From: Acidobacteriota bacterium
GTDB lineage: Bacteria > Acidobacteriota > Terriglobia > Acidiferrales > UBA7541
Assembly (NCBI GenBank): GCA_003223295.1
Contig: QHYM01000114.1
Location: 1-37,902 of the forward strand
Direction: 5' to 3'
Length of the DNA: 37,902 bases
Of this stretch, positions 1 to 9,309 are shown one piece after another. A program made the position numbers and the translations under genes. Each line of letters begins with the position of its first letter. The stretch's first letter is position 1. The notes under the pieces are model-generated. The model was given only the letters and a program-made list of their open reading frames with translations. It ran no database searches and was not told the DNA's origin.

Positions 1-2
1 CC

Positions 3-359
3 GGCGATGCAAGTTCGCCGAATTCCACAGTTGCCCCAGTGCCGGTGGGCACCTCGCCGCAAGTTTCGACAGACGCGCCAGTCCACCTGCGTTACCGCGG
101 GCTCGGAGCTGATGGCTCCATCAGCTCCGTCGAGTGTTCTTCAAAGCCAGAGCTATTCATCAATGTGAACTTGGAAAACGGCCCGGTTACCTTTCACGCC
201 GCAGATGCGGGAAAGATTCGTCTGACGTGGGCTGATGGCACCGCCGAGCCATCCATGAGCTCTTGCTCTCAGTGGAAAGGACGGCGCGTAAAGGTGTGGT
301 TCACTCCCGCTTCCGGTAAAGAATATGCCGGGGAAATCATTTCGCTTTACTTTTTCTGA
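3..359 (+). CDS. C-terminal part of an unknown protein, 5' end outside window
   Basis: The frame is open from the left edge, so the gene starts upstream; an internal GTG at 39 is the first possible start inside the window but need not be the real one. The visible 118 residues are rich in small polar residues at first, then form a beta-rich stretch with two Cys (VECSS and SSCSQW) and end in SLYFF. I recognise no family. The alternating hydrophobic pattern and the Cys pair would suit a secreted or surface beta-sandwich domain, but this is inference. The gene ends about 75 bases before a strong terminator that it shares with the convergent receptor gene. Confidence 0.55.
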   Translation, partial: GDASSPNSTVAPVPVGTSPQVSTDAPVHLRYRGLGADGSISSVECSSKPELFINVNLENGPVTFHAADAGKIRLTWADGTAEPSMSSCSQWKGRRVKVWFTPASGKEYAGEIISLYFF

Positions 360-434
360 CGCCGGACGCGGCAAAAGCCAAGCCTCTTACGCAAAACCAA
401 GAACAAAAAACAGAATACCGGACACTCAGAACTC

Positions 435-470
435 AAAAAGGGGAAAGCCACAAGGCCTTCCCCTTTTTTT
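435..470. terminator. Bidirectional intrinsic terminator
   Basis: A stem of AAAAAGGGGAA-A-GCC pairs with GGC-C-TTCCCCTTTTT across an ACAA loop, with one A/C mismatch. A run of seven T follows on the plus strand and five A precede it, so it can end transcripts from both sides. It sits between the convergent unknown gene (ends 359) and the receptor gene (ends 501). Confidence 0.88.
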
Positions 471-500
471 GCCGCGGGCGTCTTACGCCCATGGAATGAA

Positions 501-3500
501 TTAGAAGCTGATCCGGATTCCAAACTGCATCTGACGGGGATTATTGCCTTGTGAACCGGTTAGGCCAAAGTTCGCCACGCCAGCTGTTAAATCGAGACCT
601 CCATTGTAGAACACCGGATGGTTGAAGACGTTGGTGGTGACGAACTGGAAGTCGAAGCCAACACGCTCATAAACCTTGATGTTCTTGGTTACTCGTACAT
701 CCATGTTCCAATACCCGAAGCCGCGGATCTGTCCGACACCGCCAGTACCCCTATCCAAGCCCAGGATCGGATCTCGAGCCGTGGCGAAGACAGCTGCCGG
801 GTCCGCAAACATGTTGAACTCTCCTCCGCCACTAACCTCGTGGAGCGTGGAGCCGTAGGGGGGTTGCTTAGTGAAGATGCACTGTTCGTTGTCGAAGAAG
901 TTGCGGCCATCCCCCGCGCCGAAAGCTTGGGCGTTCGTATTGGTGAAGCAATAGTCCGGCGCTCCGCTACCATAGGCGAAGACCGGAGCAATTGACCACC
1001 CACCAAGGAGGCGCCCGACCACACCGCGCTGTGATTTGTAGTACGGGTCATCAATCAACGCATAGAGGTTGTAGACAAACTTCCGATCGAAGTTCTGCAC
1101 GCCATACATATTGTTAAGGTCGAAGGGATCGTTCGGAGTATACTCGCTGGTGGCCTGAACGAAAGCACCCGTGCCCAGGGCCTTGCTATATGTAAAGTTT
1201 TGCTGCAAGGTGACATTGTGCCAATTGGTCAGCTTGAGCGAAACGAAGGCGCCGTTGTAATTCCCGTGGCCAATGCTGGCATTGACTCCAACGCCGCTGG
1301 ATAGCTGCCCGTTGCTACCGAATGCTGAAGTGAGAAGAGGGCTATTTAGCATACTGCGGGGGAAGTTAAATCCGGGCACGGTAGTGCCGTTGGATCCGCC
1401 GCCGATGCCGCCCTTGTCCAGATTCGACCACAAGGTCCAGACTCGCTGCCGCCGGAAGCTGCTGAGCTGTTTGGTAACTACCGCCTCAGTGCAGCTTGCA
1501 AAACCCGTGCAGTAGCCGGTTCCGGACAGAGCCGTCTCAAAAAAGGGCTGAGGCGTGATATTGGCTGGCGCTGTGGTGATGTTGATGCAAGTGGTGTAAG
1601 ACGATGTGTCGCAACCCAGGGAGTGTTCGACTCCCGCATAGGCTTGAGCGAAACTCTGCCCGCCCAAGGTCATCATGTACGGTACGGCGTTGATGTTAAT
1701 AGGCTGGTACTCATGCGTGATTCTCCGGCCGATGTAGCCCACTTCCAACAGAATCTTGTTGGAGAGTTGTCGCTGAATGGTGAAGTCGAAAGAATCCACG
1801 ACGTTCGGCCGGAAGTGCGTGTCCAGAGCTTCGCCCGCTGCCGCCGAGACGCTGTTGACGCCCGGGAAGGTCGGCTGAGGAAGCGTCTGCGAGGGAAGCG
1901 GAATCGGAGCAACGTTACCATCCGTACCAATGCGAAATGCGTTTGCGGGGGTCAGGGCAGTGCTGCCGGCGGGCACGGTGCAAGTTCCGTCCATATTGTT
2001 ATTGCCGCACTGGACCGGCTGGATAAGCCCGGTACCCAGCAGGGGCACGAGCACGAGATCAACGCCGTTGAGGCGTCCATAGACGCGGCTGTAGCCCCCG
2101 CGAATTACAGACTTACCGCGGCCCATCAACTTACCCAAAACGCCGGAGTCATAGTTGGGGTTCCATGCCGCAGCGATGCGGGGACTGAACGAGCCATAAA
2201 ACGGTAGATACGGGTACTTCTGTCCGCCGCCGGTGTTGCCTACAAGAGCAAAACCGACCACGGGATTGTAAACCTCTCCCTTTAGTGCGGCAGCCTTCCG
2301 GGCATTGAGGTAAGCCATCACGTCAAGCTGCTGACCTGAATCGTCCACGAGTTCGATTTGCTTGCCGTTCTTCTCTACTGGAGGCATTTCGAGCGTCCAG
2401 CCCAACCCATAAGTCAGCGTGAAGGAGGGCTTCATGCGCCATGAATCGCTCCAGTAGACGTTGTAGTAGGGGATAGTGCTCTGGTCAAACGCGTGTGTGA
2501 GCGGAGGATTCAAGGTTAGCGTCGGACCTGAGCGAGTGTAGGCGACTTGCGAGTCCGTAACGATGCCCAGGACCGCAGAGACGTCGCGAGACCATTGCGT
2601 TGAATCCACGCCAGCAGGATTGGTACTGGAGAAGTCTATGAGGCCGCCACCGACCGAATCACCGAGCTGGTACGTAGGCATATAGTTGATGCCGCCGCCG
2701 TTGTCGGAGCGTTGGTGCCAGTTGTAATTGTGCTGATAGGCGCCACCAAAGGTAAAGAGATGATTGCCCTTCAGCATGGTGACATCGTCGCGGAAGAACC
2801 TGTCCTGGCCATCCCAGAAGCGCGTACGGACGGACTGGGTGTTCACGTTATACGGAGCGAGCACTGCAGTGCCGCTCTCACCGAAGGGTTCTAGCGCGCC
2901 GCCTAGCTGGGAGAACTGTGGCGGACCTTCCTTGTCCTGCCAAGACCAGAAATTGCGGAGATAGCTGAAATGGAAATCGTTCGTGGTGTTGGACGAGATA
3001 TTTGTAGTTAAGCCTGCCACCAAGTACCACGGCTGCTGGGGACGGCGGCTCAGGAGAGCGGGAGTGCCCAGTTGATCTCCGGCAAAGAAACCTCCAATAT
3101 CAGTCTGACTGGTAGAGGCTCTAACCAGCTTGTAGTAGCGGTAGCTGGCATTGAAGTGCCACTTTGCACCGAAATCATGGTCCAAGCGAGCCACGCCGAA
3201 ATGGGAGGTGTAGGGACTCGACGCATTGCCTCTGAATCCCCCCTCGTTGACGCCGTCGCAGTACGTCGAGCCAGCAAATCCGCCGCAGCCACCACCACTC
3301 GTCTCATTCGGAAGAGGCATGTACGTGGTCCACATCTGCTGGACCAAGGAGTTGATTCCTATGCTACGGGGATCACACTTAGCGGTTCCGGCCGGACCGC
3401 AATTGGTTCCGGTGTTTAAGTTGAACACGGTGGGGACTGGCGCCGGTCCGCCTGGCGCTTGGCAGGCGGCATTACACACGTCCAAGGTAAGAATACCTGC

Positions 3501-4547
3501 GCGCATGTTTGCGGATGGCACCACCCTCTCTATGGTCGTAGAGCCGGGCCACCAGAACCCTTCAAAATTGGCAAAGAAATAAGTCTTTCCGCCCAAAATG
3601 CTCTTTGGAATGATCGGACCGCCACCAGCGGCACCCATGCGGTTGTAGTGATAGCTAGGCAGTGGAGTGCCGGCCGCGTTGTTATCCCAGGTGTTAGCAT
3701 TGAAATTGTTATCGAAATAATATTCGTAAGCGGTACCGTGCCAGGCGTTCGTGCCGCGCTTCGTGACCACTTGCACTTGCGCGCCCGCCGAGCTATTGAA
3801 GTCTGCCGTCTGGTTCGCGGTATTCACCTTGAACTCTTCGACGCTATCGAGTGGCGTAGGCATCACGCCCGTGGGAGCGCCGCCGATGGAGTTCGCCACG
3901 ATGCCGCCCGTTGGGTCGCCCGCGAAGCTGGGCGTATAAACCTGCATGCTGCCGTCCATATCATTGGTGTTCTGGCCGCCATCCAGCAAGAATGTGCTTT
4001 GATCCACGACAGCGCCGGCCACGCTTCCGTCTGGAGAGACACCGGGCTGCAAGGTTACGAATGTGCTGGTGTCGCGTCCAATCGAAGGCATGGACTGCAA
4101 AAGGTCACCGGCGACGGTACTTCCCACTGTGGCGTTCATGCTCTGTAATTCAGCGCCGCTCGCGGTGACTTCCACAGTTTGACTCACCGAGCCGAGCTCC
4201 ATGCTCACGTTCAGCGTGAGTGCCGTCCCAACCGTCACTTCCTGCTTGGTAAACTTCGCCGCTCGGAATCCAGATTTACTTATGGTCAGGTTGTAAGTCC
4301 CAGGAACCACGTTGGCGAAGACGTACCTTCCCGTGTCGTTGGTAACCGCTGTTCGCTCCGTGTTAGTGGCGGTGTCAACTAGCGTTACGGTGGCACCGAC
4401 AACCGCCGCACCGGATTGATCTGTAACCGTTCCGGACACAGTCCCTGAGTTCGCCGCCTGACCGCTGGCAGCCGGTGAATACACCAAGAGCATTAAGCAG
4501 AGAAAACTACAGAGACAACACCAACCAAGCGCCACTCGCTTTGTCAT
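501..4547 (-). CDS. TonB-dependent receptor, Oar-like, with N-terminal carboxypeptidase-regulatory domain
   Basis: Outer-membrane receptor or transporter of about 1348 residues. Order: signal peptide (MTKRVALGWC... ending near SPAASGQA, about residue 29); a CarboxypepD_reg beta-sandwich (about 32-115, with GTVSGTVTDQSGAAVVGATV and TVGTALTLNVSMELG); a plug region (STFLLDGGQNTNDMDG, then SVEEFKVNTANQTADF); then a long beta-barrel rich in aromatic strands, ending in FGIRISF with the C-terminal Phe typical of BAM substrates. This ATG is chosen because AGGAGG lies seven bases upstream and a clear signal peptide starts there; an upstream in-frame ATG at 4691 would add 48 residues with no such signal. 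The substrate cannot be told. Such receptors are very numerous in Acidobacteriota and are often linked to polymer or peptide uptake (family knowledge). It is transcribed alone from the promoter at 4844-4872. Confidence 0.93.
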   Translation of the reverse strand: MTKRVALGWCCLCSFLCLMLLVYSPAASGQAANSGTVSGTVTDQSGAAVVGATVTLVDTATNTERTAVTNDTGRYVFANVVPGTYNLTISKSGFRAAKFTKQEVTVGTALTLNVSMELGSVSQTVEVTASGAELQSMNATVGSTVAGDLLQSMPSIGRDTSTFVTLQPGVSPDGSVAGAVVDQSTFLLDGGQNTNDMDGSMQVYTPSFAGDPTGGIVANSIGGAPTGVMPTPLDSVEEFKVNTANQTADFNSSAGAQVQVVTKRGTNAWHGTAYEYYFDNNFNANTWDNNAAGTPLPSYHYNRMGAAGGGPIIPKSILGGKTYFFANFEGFWWPGSTTIERVVPSANMRAGILTLDVCNAACQAPGGPAPVPTVFNLNTGTNCGPAGTAKCDPRSIGINSLVQQMWTTYMPLPNETSGGGCGGFAGSTYCDGVNEGGFRGNASSPYTSHFGVARLDHDFGAKWHFNASYRYYKLVRASTSQTDIGGFFAGDQLGTPALLSRRPQQPWYLVAGLTTNISSNTTNDFHFSYLRNFWSWQDKEGPPQFSQLGGALEPFGESGTAVLAPYNVNTQSVRTRFWDGQDRFFRDDVTMLKGNHLFTFGGAYQHNYNWHQRSDNGGGINYMPTYQLGDSVGGGLIDFSSTNPAGVDSTQWSRDVSAVLGIVTDSQVAYTRSGPTLTLNPPLTHAFDQSTIPYYNVYWSDSWRMKPSFTLTYGLGWTLEMPPVEKNGKQIELVDDSGQQLDVMAYLNARKAAALKGEVYNPVVGFALVGNTGGGQKYPYLPFYGSFSPRIAAAWNPNYDSGVLGKLMGRGKSVIRGGYSRVYGRLNGVDLVLVPLLGTGLIQPVQCGNNNMDGTCTVPAGSTALTPANAFRIGTDGNVAPIPLPSQTLPQPTFPGVNSVSAAAGEALDTHFRPNVVDSFDFTIQRQLSNKILLEVGYIGRRITHEYQPININAVPYMMTLGGQSFAQAYAGVEHSLGCDTSSYTTCINITTAPANITPQPFFETALSGTGYCTGFASCTEAVVTKQLSSFRRQRVWTLWSNLDKGGIGGGSNGTTVPGFNFPRSMLNSPLLTSAFGSNGQLSSGVGVNASIGHGNYNGAFVSLKLTNWHNVTLQQNFTYSKALGTGAFVQATSEYTPNDPFDLNNMYGVQNFDRKFVYNLYALIDDPYYKSQRGVVGRLLGGWSIAPVFAYGSGAPDYCFTNTNAQAFGAGDGRNFFDNEQCIFTKQPPYGSTLHEVSGGGEFNMFADPAAVFATARDPILGLDRGTGGVGQIRGFGYWNMDVRVTKNIKVYERVGFDFQFVTTNVFNHPVFYNGGLDLTAGVANFGLTGSQGNNPRQMQFGIRISF

Positions 4548-4754
4548 TCCACTACCTCCTGATTTCCACTCGCATCCGCGTTTCCACGTCCTGAAACGAA
4601 GATCATTAGTTGAGAGATCGAAGTAAAAGAGATTGCGAGATTCCCCCTGGAGACATTGGGCACTCGCAGTCTGGTCCTTGCACCCACTCAAGCAACTTCA
4701 CTACCAACCGACCTGCAAACACCAAAGGCAGTAAATTCTATGCTTTATCTGACG

Positions 4755-4774
4755 TGCGAATAAATTGCGAATAA
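4755..4774. repeat. Tandem 9-bp repeat TGCGAATAA, period 11
   Basis: TGCGAATAA occurs at 4755-4763 and again at 4766-4774, so the two copies lie on the same face of the helix one turn apart. This is the geometry of a tandem operator. It lies downstream of the predicted receptor start point, where a bound protein could block elongation, or the repeat could act in the mRNA. Confidence 0.6.
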
Positions 4775-4789
4775 CTCGCTTCTATACTC

Positions 4790-4809
4790 CGCCATATTCT
4801 TCTATGGCG
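4790..4809. repeat. Perfect hairpin CGCCATA-6-TATGGCG
   Basis: Seven-base arms at 4790-4796 and 4803-4809 with a six-base loop, near the 5' end of the predicted receptor leader. There is no T-run, so it is not a terminator. It could be an mRNA-stabilising 5' stem or a dyad operator. Confidence 0.6.
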
Positions 4810-4843
4810 TTTCATAGGTATCCCACTGCAACCGAATGGTGGC

Positions 4844-4872
4844 TATATATCGCTCTCCGGTTGAGCTGTCAA
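4844..4872 (-). promoter_or_regulatory. Sigma70-type promoter of the TonB-dependent receptor
   Basis: Reading the minus strand, TTGACA (4867-4872) is followed by a 17-base spacer and TATATA (4844-4849). This is the best promoter match in the window. It lies in an AT-rich gap of about 457 bases between the amidohydrolase gene and the receptor. Confidence 0.75.
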
Positions 4873-5004
4873 TATGAATTCGTTGCAAACCGTCACTAAA
4901 TTTTCTCTAAACAGAATCTGAACTGATAGGGACCTTTGGGCAGCTATGGCAGTTCCAGTACTTAAATGCGCCCTCTTATTGCCGAGAGGTCATCGAGCAG
5001 ACGT

Positions 5005-6717
5005 TCAGTTGGCTTGATAAACGGTTCGGCCCCCGACCACGGTGCGGAGCACGCGGACTTTGGTGTATTGCGATGGCGGGATTTTAGTCAGGTCGTCTGA
5101 GAGAATGATGAAGTCGGCGTATTCGCCCACCTTCAGTTCGCCCTTCTTCCCTTCCTCGAACTGCGCATAAGCGGAACCCGAGATGTAAGCCCGGATGCAA
5201 TCTTCGAGCGAAATTTTTTCCTGCGGCTCCCAGCCTTTCCTGGGCCCGCCCTCCGGCCGCTCGCGCGTCACACAAGCATACAAGCCGCGAAACGGGCTGA
5301 TAGGCTCGACGTTGTAGTCCGTCCCAAAGGCGAGGCGGACGCCATTCTTCAGCATGGTGTTCCACGCGTACGCGCCCTTGATGCGCTCACTGCCCACGCG
5401 ATCCTCGGCCCAGCGCATGTCCGTGGTTTGGTGCGAAGGCTGCATCGAAGCAATCACTTTGAGTTCCGCGAAGCGCTGAAAGTCCATTGGCGCAACCACC
5501 TGAGCGTGCTCGATGCGGTCGCGGCGGTCGCGTGGCCCGTTAGCTTTGGCCACTGCTTGGAAAACGTCCAGGCAAATGCGGTTGGCGCGATCGCCGATGG
5601 CGTGAAACGCCAGTTGGAATCCAGCCTTGTCGCGCTCGATGGCCATGGCGCGCAGTTTGTCTGGATCGTACGTGAAGATGCCCGTGGAGGAAGGATCATC
5701 GCTATAGGGTTCGAGCAGCGCCGCCGTGCGCGAGCCTAGAGCGCCGTCGGTGACGGCCTTCAGCGCACCGGTCTTCAACCACGGATCCCTATAGCCGCCC
5801 TGTGCGCGCCTATCCTGTAACTCATTGAGCGAAGCGTTGAAAGGCAGCCACTCCGTGATGCGCGCGGTGAGTTTGCCGTCTTCTTTCAGTTGCTGATAAA
5901 CCTGAAAATCTTCCCATGCCGAATTGTCCTGCACGGAAGTAACACCGTTGCGCGCGACATTCGCCAGCACGATTTCAATTCCCCGCCGCCGCTCTTCCGG
6001 CGAGGGATCGGGAATCCGCACCTTCACCAGCGCCATCGCCGCGGCTTCTTTCAACATTCCCGTTGGCTCGCCAAGCCCGTCGTGTTCAATCTCGCCGCCA
6101 GGAGGATTGGGCGTGGACTTGTCGATCTCCGCTTTCTTCAGCGCCAGCGAATTCGCCACCGCCACGTGGCCGGAAATATGCGTGAGGATTACCGGGTTTT
6201 TGGGAGCCACGGTATCGAGTTGCTGACGATTGGGAAACCTTTTGTCGGGCCAAAGCGTGTGATCCCATCCCCCGCCCGTGATCCATTCTCCTTCCTTGTG
6301 ATGCGCAACGGCTTCGGCAATCCGCTTTTGCATTTCTTCCGGCGACGCGACGCCCCTCAACTGAACGGCTAGCGCGTCGGCGCCAGCGCCGCCGAGATGC
6401 ACATGCGCGTCATTAAACCCAGGCAAAACGAAGTGGTCTTCCAGAGAAACAGTCTCCGCGCCCTGTTGGCTCCCGCCACAGTCGAGCAACACGTGGGCCA
6501 TCTTTCCGATGCATGTGATTTTTCCGTCGGCCACCGCCATGGCTTCGGCCCAAGGGCTCGCGGGATCATTCGTGTACATGCGTCCATGCGTGTAAAAAAT
6601 GGTTTGCCCAGGCCTTTCTTGGGCTCCCGAGTTCTGAAGAAGCGATGTGCTACAAAACGCCATCCCCAGCAGAAAACAAATAAACGCGCGGCGCACGCCT
6701 AGCGCTTTGTTTCTCAT
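5005..6717 (-). CDS. Secreted or lipoprotein-like metal-dependent amidohydrolase (amidohydrolase family 3, YtcJ-like)
   Basis: A 570-residue hydrolase. Residues 1-32 are a signal peptide with a Cys22 near the hydrophobic core (FLLGMAFCSTS), so export is likely. The TIM-barrel metal site is visible as FNDAHVHLGG (His105, His107). Further conserved blocks include HAIGDRANR, PSHQTTDMRW and AFGTDYNVEPISP, the last carrying the late catalytic Asp. The C-terminal strand (KVGEYADFIILSDD) is the usual composite beta-domain closure. The start overlaps the M20 peptidase stop as ATGA with GGAG just upstream, so translation is probably coupled. The family cleaves C-N bonds in varied substrates; the actual substrate cannot be predicted. 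Pairing with a peptidase fits breakdown of modified peptides, an inference. Confidence 0.9.
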   Translation of the reverse strand: MRNKALGVRRAFICFLLGMAFCSTSLLQNSGAQERPGQTIFYTHGRMYTNDPASPWAEAMAVADGKITCIGKMAHVLLDCGGSQQGAETVSLEDHFVLPGFNDAHVHLGGAGADALAVQLRGVASPEEMQKRIAEAVAHHKEGEWITGGGWDHTLWPDKRFPNRQQLDTVAPKNPVILTHISGHVAVANSLALKKAEIDKSTPNPPGGEIEHDGLGEPTGMLKEAAAMALVKVRIPDPSPEERRRGIEIVLANVARNGVTSVQDNSAWEDFQVYQQLKEDGKLTARITEWLPFNASLNELQDRRAQGGYRDPWLKTGALKAVTDGALGSRTAALLEPYSDDPSSTGIFTYDPDKLRAMAIERDKAGFQLAFHAIGDRANRICLDVFQAVAKANGPRDRRDRIEHAQVVAPMDFQRFAELKVIASMQPSHQTTDMRWAEDRVGSERIKGAYAWNTMLKNGVRLAFGTDYNVEPISPFRGLYACVTRERPEGGPRKGWEPQEKISLEDCIRAYISGSAYAQFEEGKKGELKVGEYADFIILSDDLTKIPPSQYTKVRVLRTVVGGRTVYQAN

Positions 6718-7994
6718 CGAGCTTTCTCCTCCGCGACACCGGAGATTCCAAGAATGGTCAATAACGCCCGTTTCAAACCTACTTCCCTGCCCACGGCGTC
6801 GTACCACTCTTGCAGCGAATGCGCTCCGCCGCCAGTTCCGCCCGCGCCGATGGAAATCGCGTCGATTCCGAGGGACAGAGGGATGTTCGCATCCGTGGAA
6901 GAACGCTCCATGCGGGACTGGTTCCCGATAAACTCATCGGCGGCGCGAAGCGCAGCCAGCAGCGGTGAATCCTTCGAGAGCTCTCCACCTGGCCGACTCC
7001 CGAGCAGCTCTACTTTCCATTCGAGACTCCCCTTCGAACGGTCGCGCGGAGGGTCCATCTCGTCGCGTACGCCCGCGGCAATCGATTCGCGAAGCGCGGA
7101 TTCCAGGCGCGCCAGTTCCTGTTCGTTTTCCGAACGGATGTCCACTTTAATGCGCGCCTCGTGCGGTACGGAATTGACCGATGTTCCGCCTTCGATCTGG
7201 CCGATGTTAAACGTCGTGCGTGGGCCCGCCGGTATTTTCGTGTTGATAAAGCGAACCGAACCGCGGATCAGCGCGTTGATCGGATTGGGCATGCCAAAAT
7301 CCGACCAACTGTGCCCACCGGGGCCCATTATCGTCGCCTCCAGGCGTCGTGAGGCCAGCGCTCTGGTCGTGACATGGTCCGTGCCGGACCCATCGAGCAC
7401 CACAACGGCTTTTAGCTTCGGCCGGTAGCTCTCGACTAATTCGCGCATACCCCGGAGATTGCCTTCTCCCTCTTCCCCGACATTCCCCACAAACCAAATC
7501 GTACGTTCGGGTTTCACGTGCGCAAATTGCAGGGCTCGCGCAATCGCCACAAGCGCCGCAATGCCCGTGCCATTATCGGAAATCCCAGGCGCCATCATGC
7601 GGTTGCCGTCGCGATGAACCTTCACGTTCGTGCCGGCAGGAAAAACGGTGTCCAGGTGCGCGGAAAGCACAACCATCTCACTTTCATTCTCGCCGCGGAA
7701 TTCTCCGATAACGTTTCCAATCTTGTCCGTGTGCACGGTGAGGCCACTCTCCCCCAGCAGTTCGCCCACGGCAGCGGCGCGCGATTCTTCTTGAAAAGGA
7801 GGTGCGGGAATCTCCGTCAACCGCGCTTGCGTATCAATCACCCAGGAAAGATTGTGGTTCAGCCAATCGAGAGCGGCGCGAACCCGCGCGTTCTCCGCAA
7901 GCCGGGAACCCGCGGCCAGGCGCTGAGCAGAAGTCGGAGCGGCGGAGCGGACCGGCATAACGAGAAGAATAGCGCAAACGACGGCGCGTTTCAT
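6714..7994 (-). CDS. Exported M20-family zinc peptidase
   Basis: A 426-residue di-zinc exopeptidase with a signal peptide (MKRAVVCAILLVMPVRSAA). Metal and catalytic motifs are present: SAHLDTVFP (His113, Asp115), APGISDNGTG (bridging Asp140), GNVGEEGEGN (Glu-Glu pair) and a late GGAHS with a His ligand. A lid or dimerisation domain (about 205-325) carries GPGGHSW. This fits the M20 di- and tripeptidase/carboxypeptidase group. The start at 7994 is preferred over an in-frame ATG at 8045, which lies inside the upstream gene and precedes no signal peptide; the ribosome site is weak. It lies 26 bases after the LeuA-like gene and overlaps the amidohydrolase by ATGA. Confidence 0.9.
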   Translation of the reverse strand: MKRAVVCAILLVMPVRSAAPTSAQRLAAGSRLAENARVRAALDWLNHNLSWVIDTQARLTEIPAPPFQEESRAAAVGELLGESGLTVHTDKIGNVIGEFRGENESEMVVLSAHLDTVFPAGTNVKVHRDGNRMMAPGISDNGTGIAALVAIARALQFAHVKPERTIWFVGNVGEEGEGNLRGMRELVESYRPKLKAVVVLDGSGTDHVTTRALASRRLEATIMGPGGHSWSDFGMPNPINALIRGSVRFINTKIPAGPRTTFNIGQIEGGTSVNSVPHEARIKVDIRSENEQELARLESALRESIAAGVRDEMDPPRDRSKGSLEWKVELLGSRPGGELSKDSPLLAALRAADEFIGNQSRMERSSTDANIPLSLGIDAISIGAGGTGGGAHSLQEWYDAVGREVGLKRALLTILGISGVAEEKAR

Positions 7995-8020
7995 CGTCGC
8001 TCTGTTCGGCCCTTTTCGTT

Positions 8021-9256
8021 TCAACGGGGTGCGGGCTCCGTGCACAGCGCGTGAATCTCGGCATCGGTGAGCACGCGCTGAGACTGCTTGGCGGCATCCA
8101 GTATCCGGCTTACGACGGCATCATCGGCGGGAATCTGGTGCCGCGCGAGCCAAAAAAGAACGTTCGATTTTCCGCTCATTGGACCGATCTCAATGATCTG
8201 CTCGAGACCAAACAAGTGCGCCGGAACACCGCTGTACACATCGTCGGCCAGGCGCTGATCGCCCTTCTGAATCGCTTTGACGATCGCGGCCGCGTGCACT
8301 CCCGTCGCCGTTCGAAACGCGTCGTGCCCGATCACTGGATAGTTCAGCGGAATCGAGATCTTCGTGGCTCGCGCAACTTTCTCGCAATAGTGTCTGAGAT
8401 TTGAGAGGTCGCGGTCGATTAAGCCCATCAGGCGTAGATTTACGAGCATCAGTTCCATCGGCGTGTTGCCGACGCGTTCCCCGAGCGCATTGGCCGCGCC
8501 GTGGACTTGATGCGCGCCCCCGGCGACGGCGGCCAATGAATTGGCGATGGCCAAGCCGCGGTCATTGTGGCCGTGCCAATCCACGCGGATTTTCTCCCCG
8601 GAAGGTTTCACAACTTCATCAACAACAAATTTCACCAGGTTAAAGGCGCCATTCGGCGTGGCATGGCCCACGGTGTCACACAGAACCACCGCGCGCGCCC
8701 CGTTGCGAATCGCCGTGGAATACAAACGCTTCACCGTCTCCGGGTCCGTTCGAATGGTGTCTTCCGTGACGTACATCGACGGCAGGCCATGCTGCACCGC
8801 GAACTTCACCGCGTTTTCCGTGGTGCGCTGGAGATGATCGACGGTCCACTCTTCCACCAATCGCCGGATCGGGCTGGAACCGAGAAACGTTGCAGCCTCA
8901 ATCGCGATGCCAACGCGCTCCGAAATCTCCACGATGGGGCGAATATCATTTTCGTGCGTTCGCGCGGCACAATTCGGCTTGATTTTCATCCGGCTCGTGA
9001 CGATTTCACTCGCCAGTGCCTCCGTATGCGCCGCCGCGCGCGGTCCGGCGCCTGGCAGCCCGATGTTGACGGAATCAATGCCGAGCGATTCCATCAAGTG
9101 CAGGATTTCAATCTTTTCTTCAATGGTGGGGTCGCAAACGGAGGGATTCTGCAGCCCGTCGCGCAGTGTCTCATCGTCCAGGAGCACGCGCGTCCCGGGA
9201 GGAATCTGCGGCGGAGTCGCCGTATTCCAGTCGTAGATCCATTCGTTTTGCGGCAT
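8021..9256 (-). CDS. DRE-TIM acyltransferase, 2-isopropylmalate/homocitrate/citramalate synthase-like
   Basis: A 411-residue TIM-barrel enzyme of the LeuA/NifV/CimA group. Key motifs: DDETLRDGLQ (Arg32-Asp33), WHGHNDRGLAIANS (the HxH metal ligands), ANALGERVGNTPMEL and NYPVIGHDAFRTATGVH. These enzymes condense acetyl-CoA with a 2-oxoacid. The C-terminal LeuA regulatory domain is missing: only about 70 residues follow the catalytic lid, as in NifV or short CimA/LeuA paralogues. The start is placed at ATG 9256 because longer versions run into the gene upstream, whose stop is at 9310; the ribosome site here is poor. No leuBCD genes are nearby, so a standard leucine-synthesis role is not supported by context. 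Its oxoacid substrate is open. Confidence 0.85.
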   Translation of the reverse strand: MPQNEWIYDWNTATPPQIPPGTRVLLDDETLRDGLQNPSVCDPTIEEKIEILHLMESLGIDSVNIGLPGAGPRAAAHTEALASEIVTSRMKIKPNCAARTHENDIRPIVEISERVGIAIEAATFLGSSPIRRLVEEWTVDHLQRTTENAVKFAVQHGLPSMYVTEDTIRTDPETVKRLYSTAIRNGARAVVLCDTVGHATPNGAFNLVKFVVDEVVKPSGEKIRVDWHGHNDRGLAIANSLAAVAGGAHQVHGAANALGERVGNTPMELMLVNLRLMGLIDRDLSNLRHYCEKVARATKISIPLNYPVIGHDAFRTATGVHAAAIVKAIQKGDQRLADDVYSGVPAHLFGLEQIIEIGPMSGKSNVLFWLARHQIPADDAVVSRILDAAKQSQRVLTDAEIHALCTEPAPR

Positions 9257-9309
9257 GGCCTTTGCGTGTTCCCGAAGCTGCGCCTCTGAGTCGCGCCCTA
9301 GTTTCGCAG

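Larger units (their letters stand above)
4548..4837 (-). promoter_or_regulatory. Long 5' leader of the TonB-dependent receptor mRNA
   Basis: From the -10 box at 4844-4849 the expected start point is near 4837, leaving about 290 nt before the receptor ATG. The leader holds a perfect 7-bp hairpin (4790-4809), a 9-bp tandem repeat (4755-4774) and an AGGAGG ribosome site (4555-4560). I see no ORF with a credible start in it and could not match it to a known riboswitch class. Its length and structure suggest post-transcriptional control, but that is inference. Confidence 0.45.
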
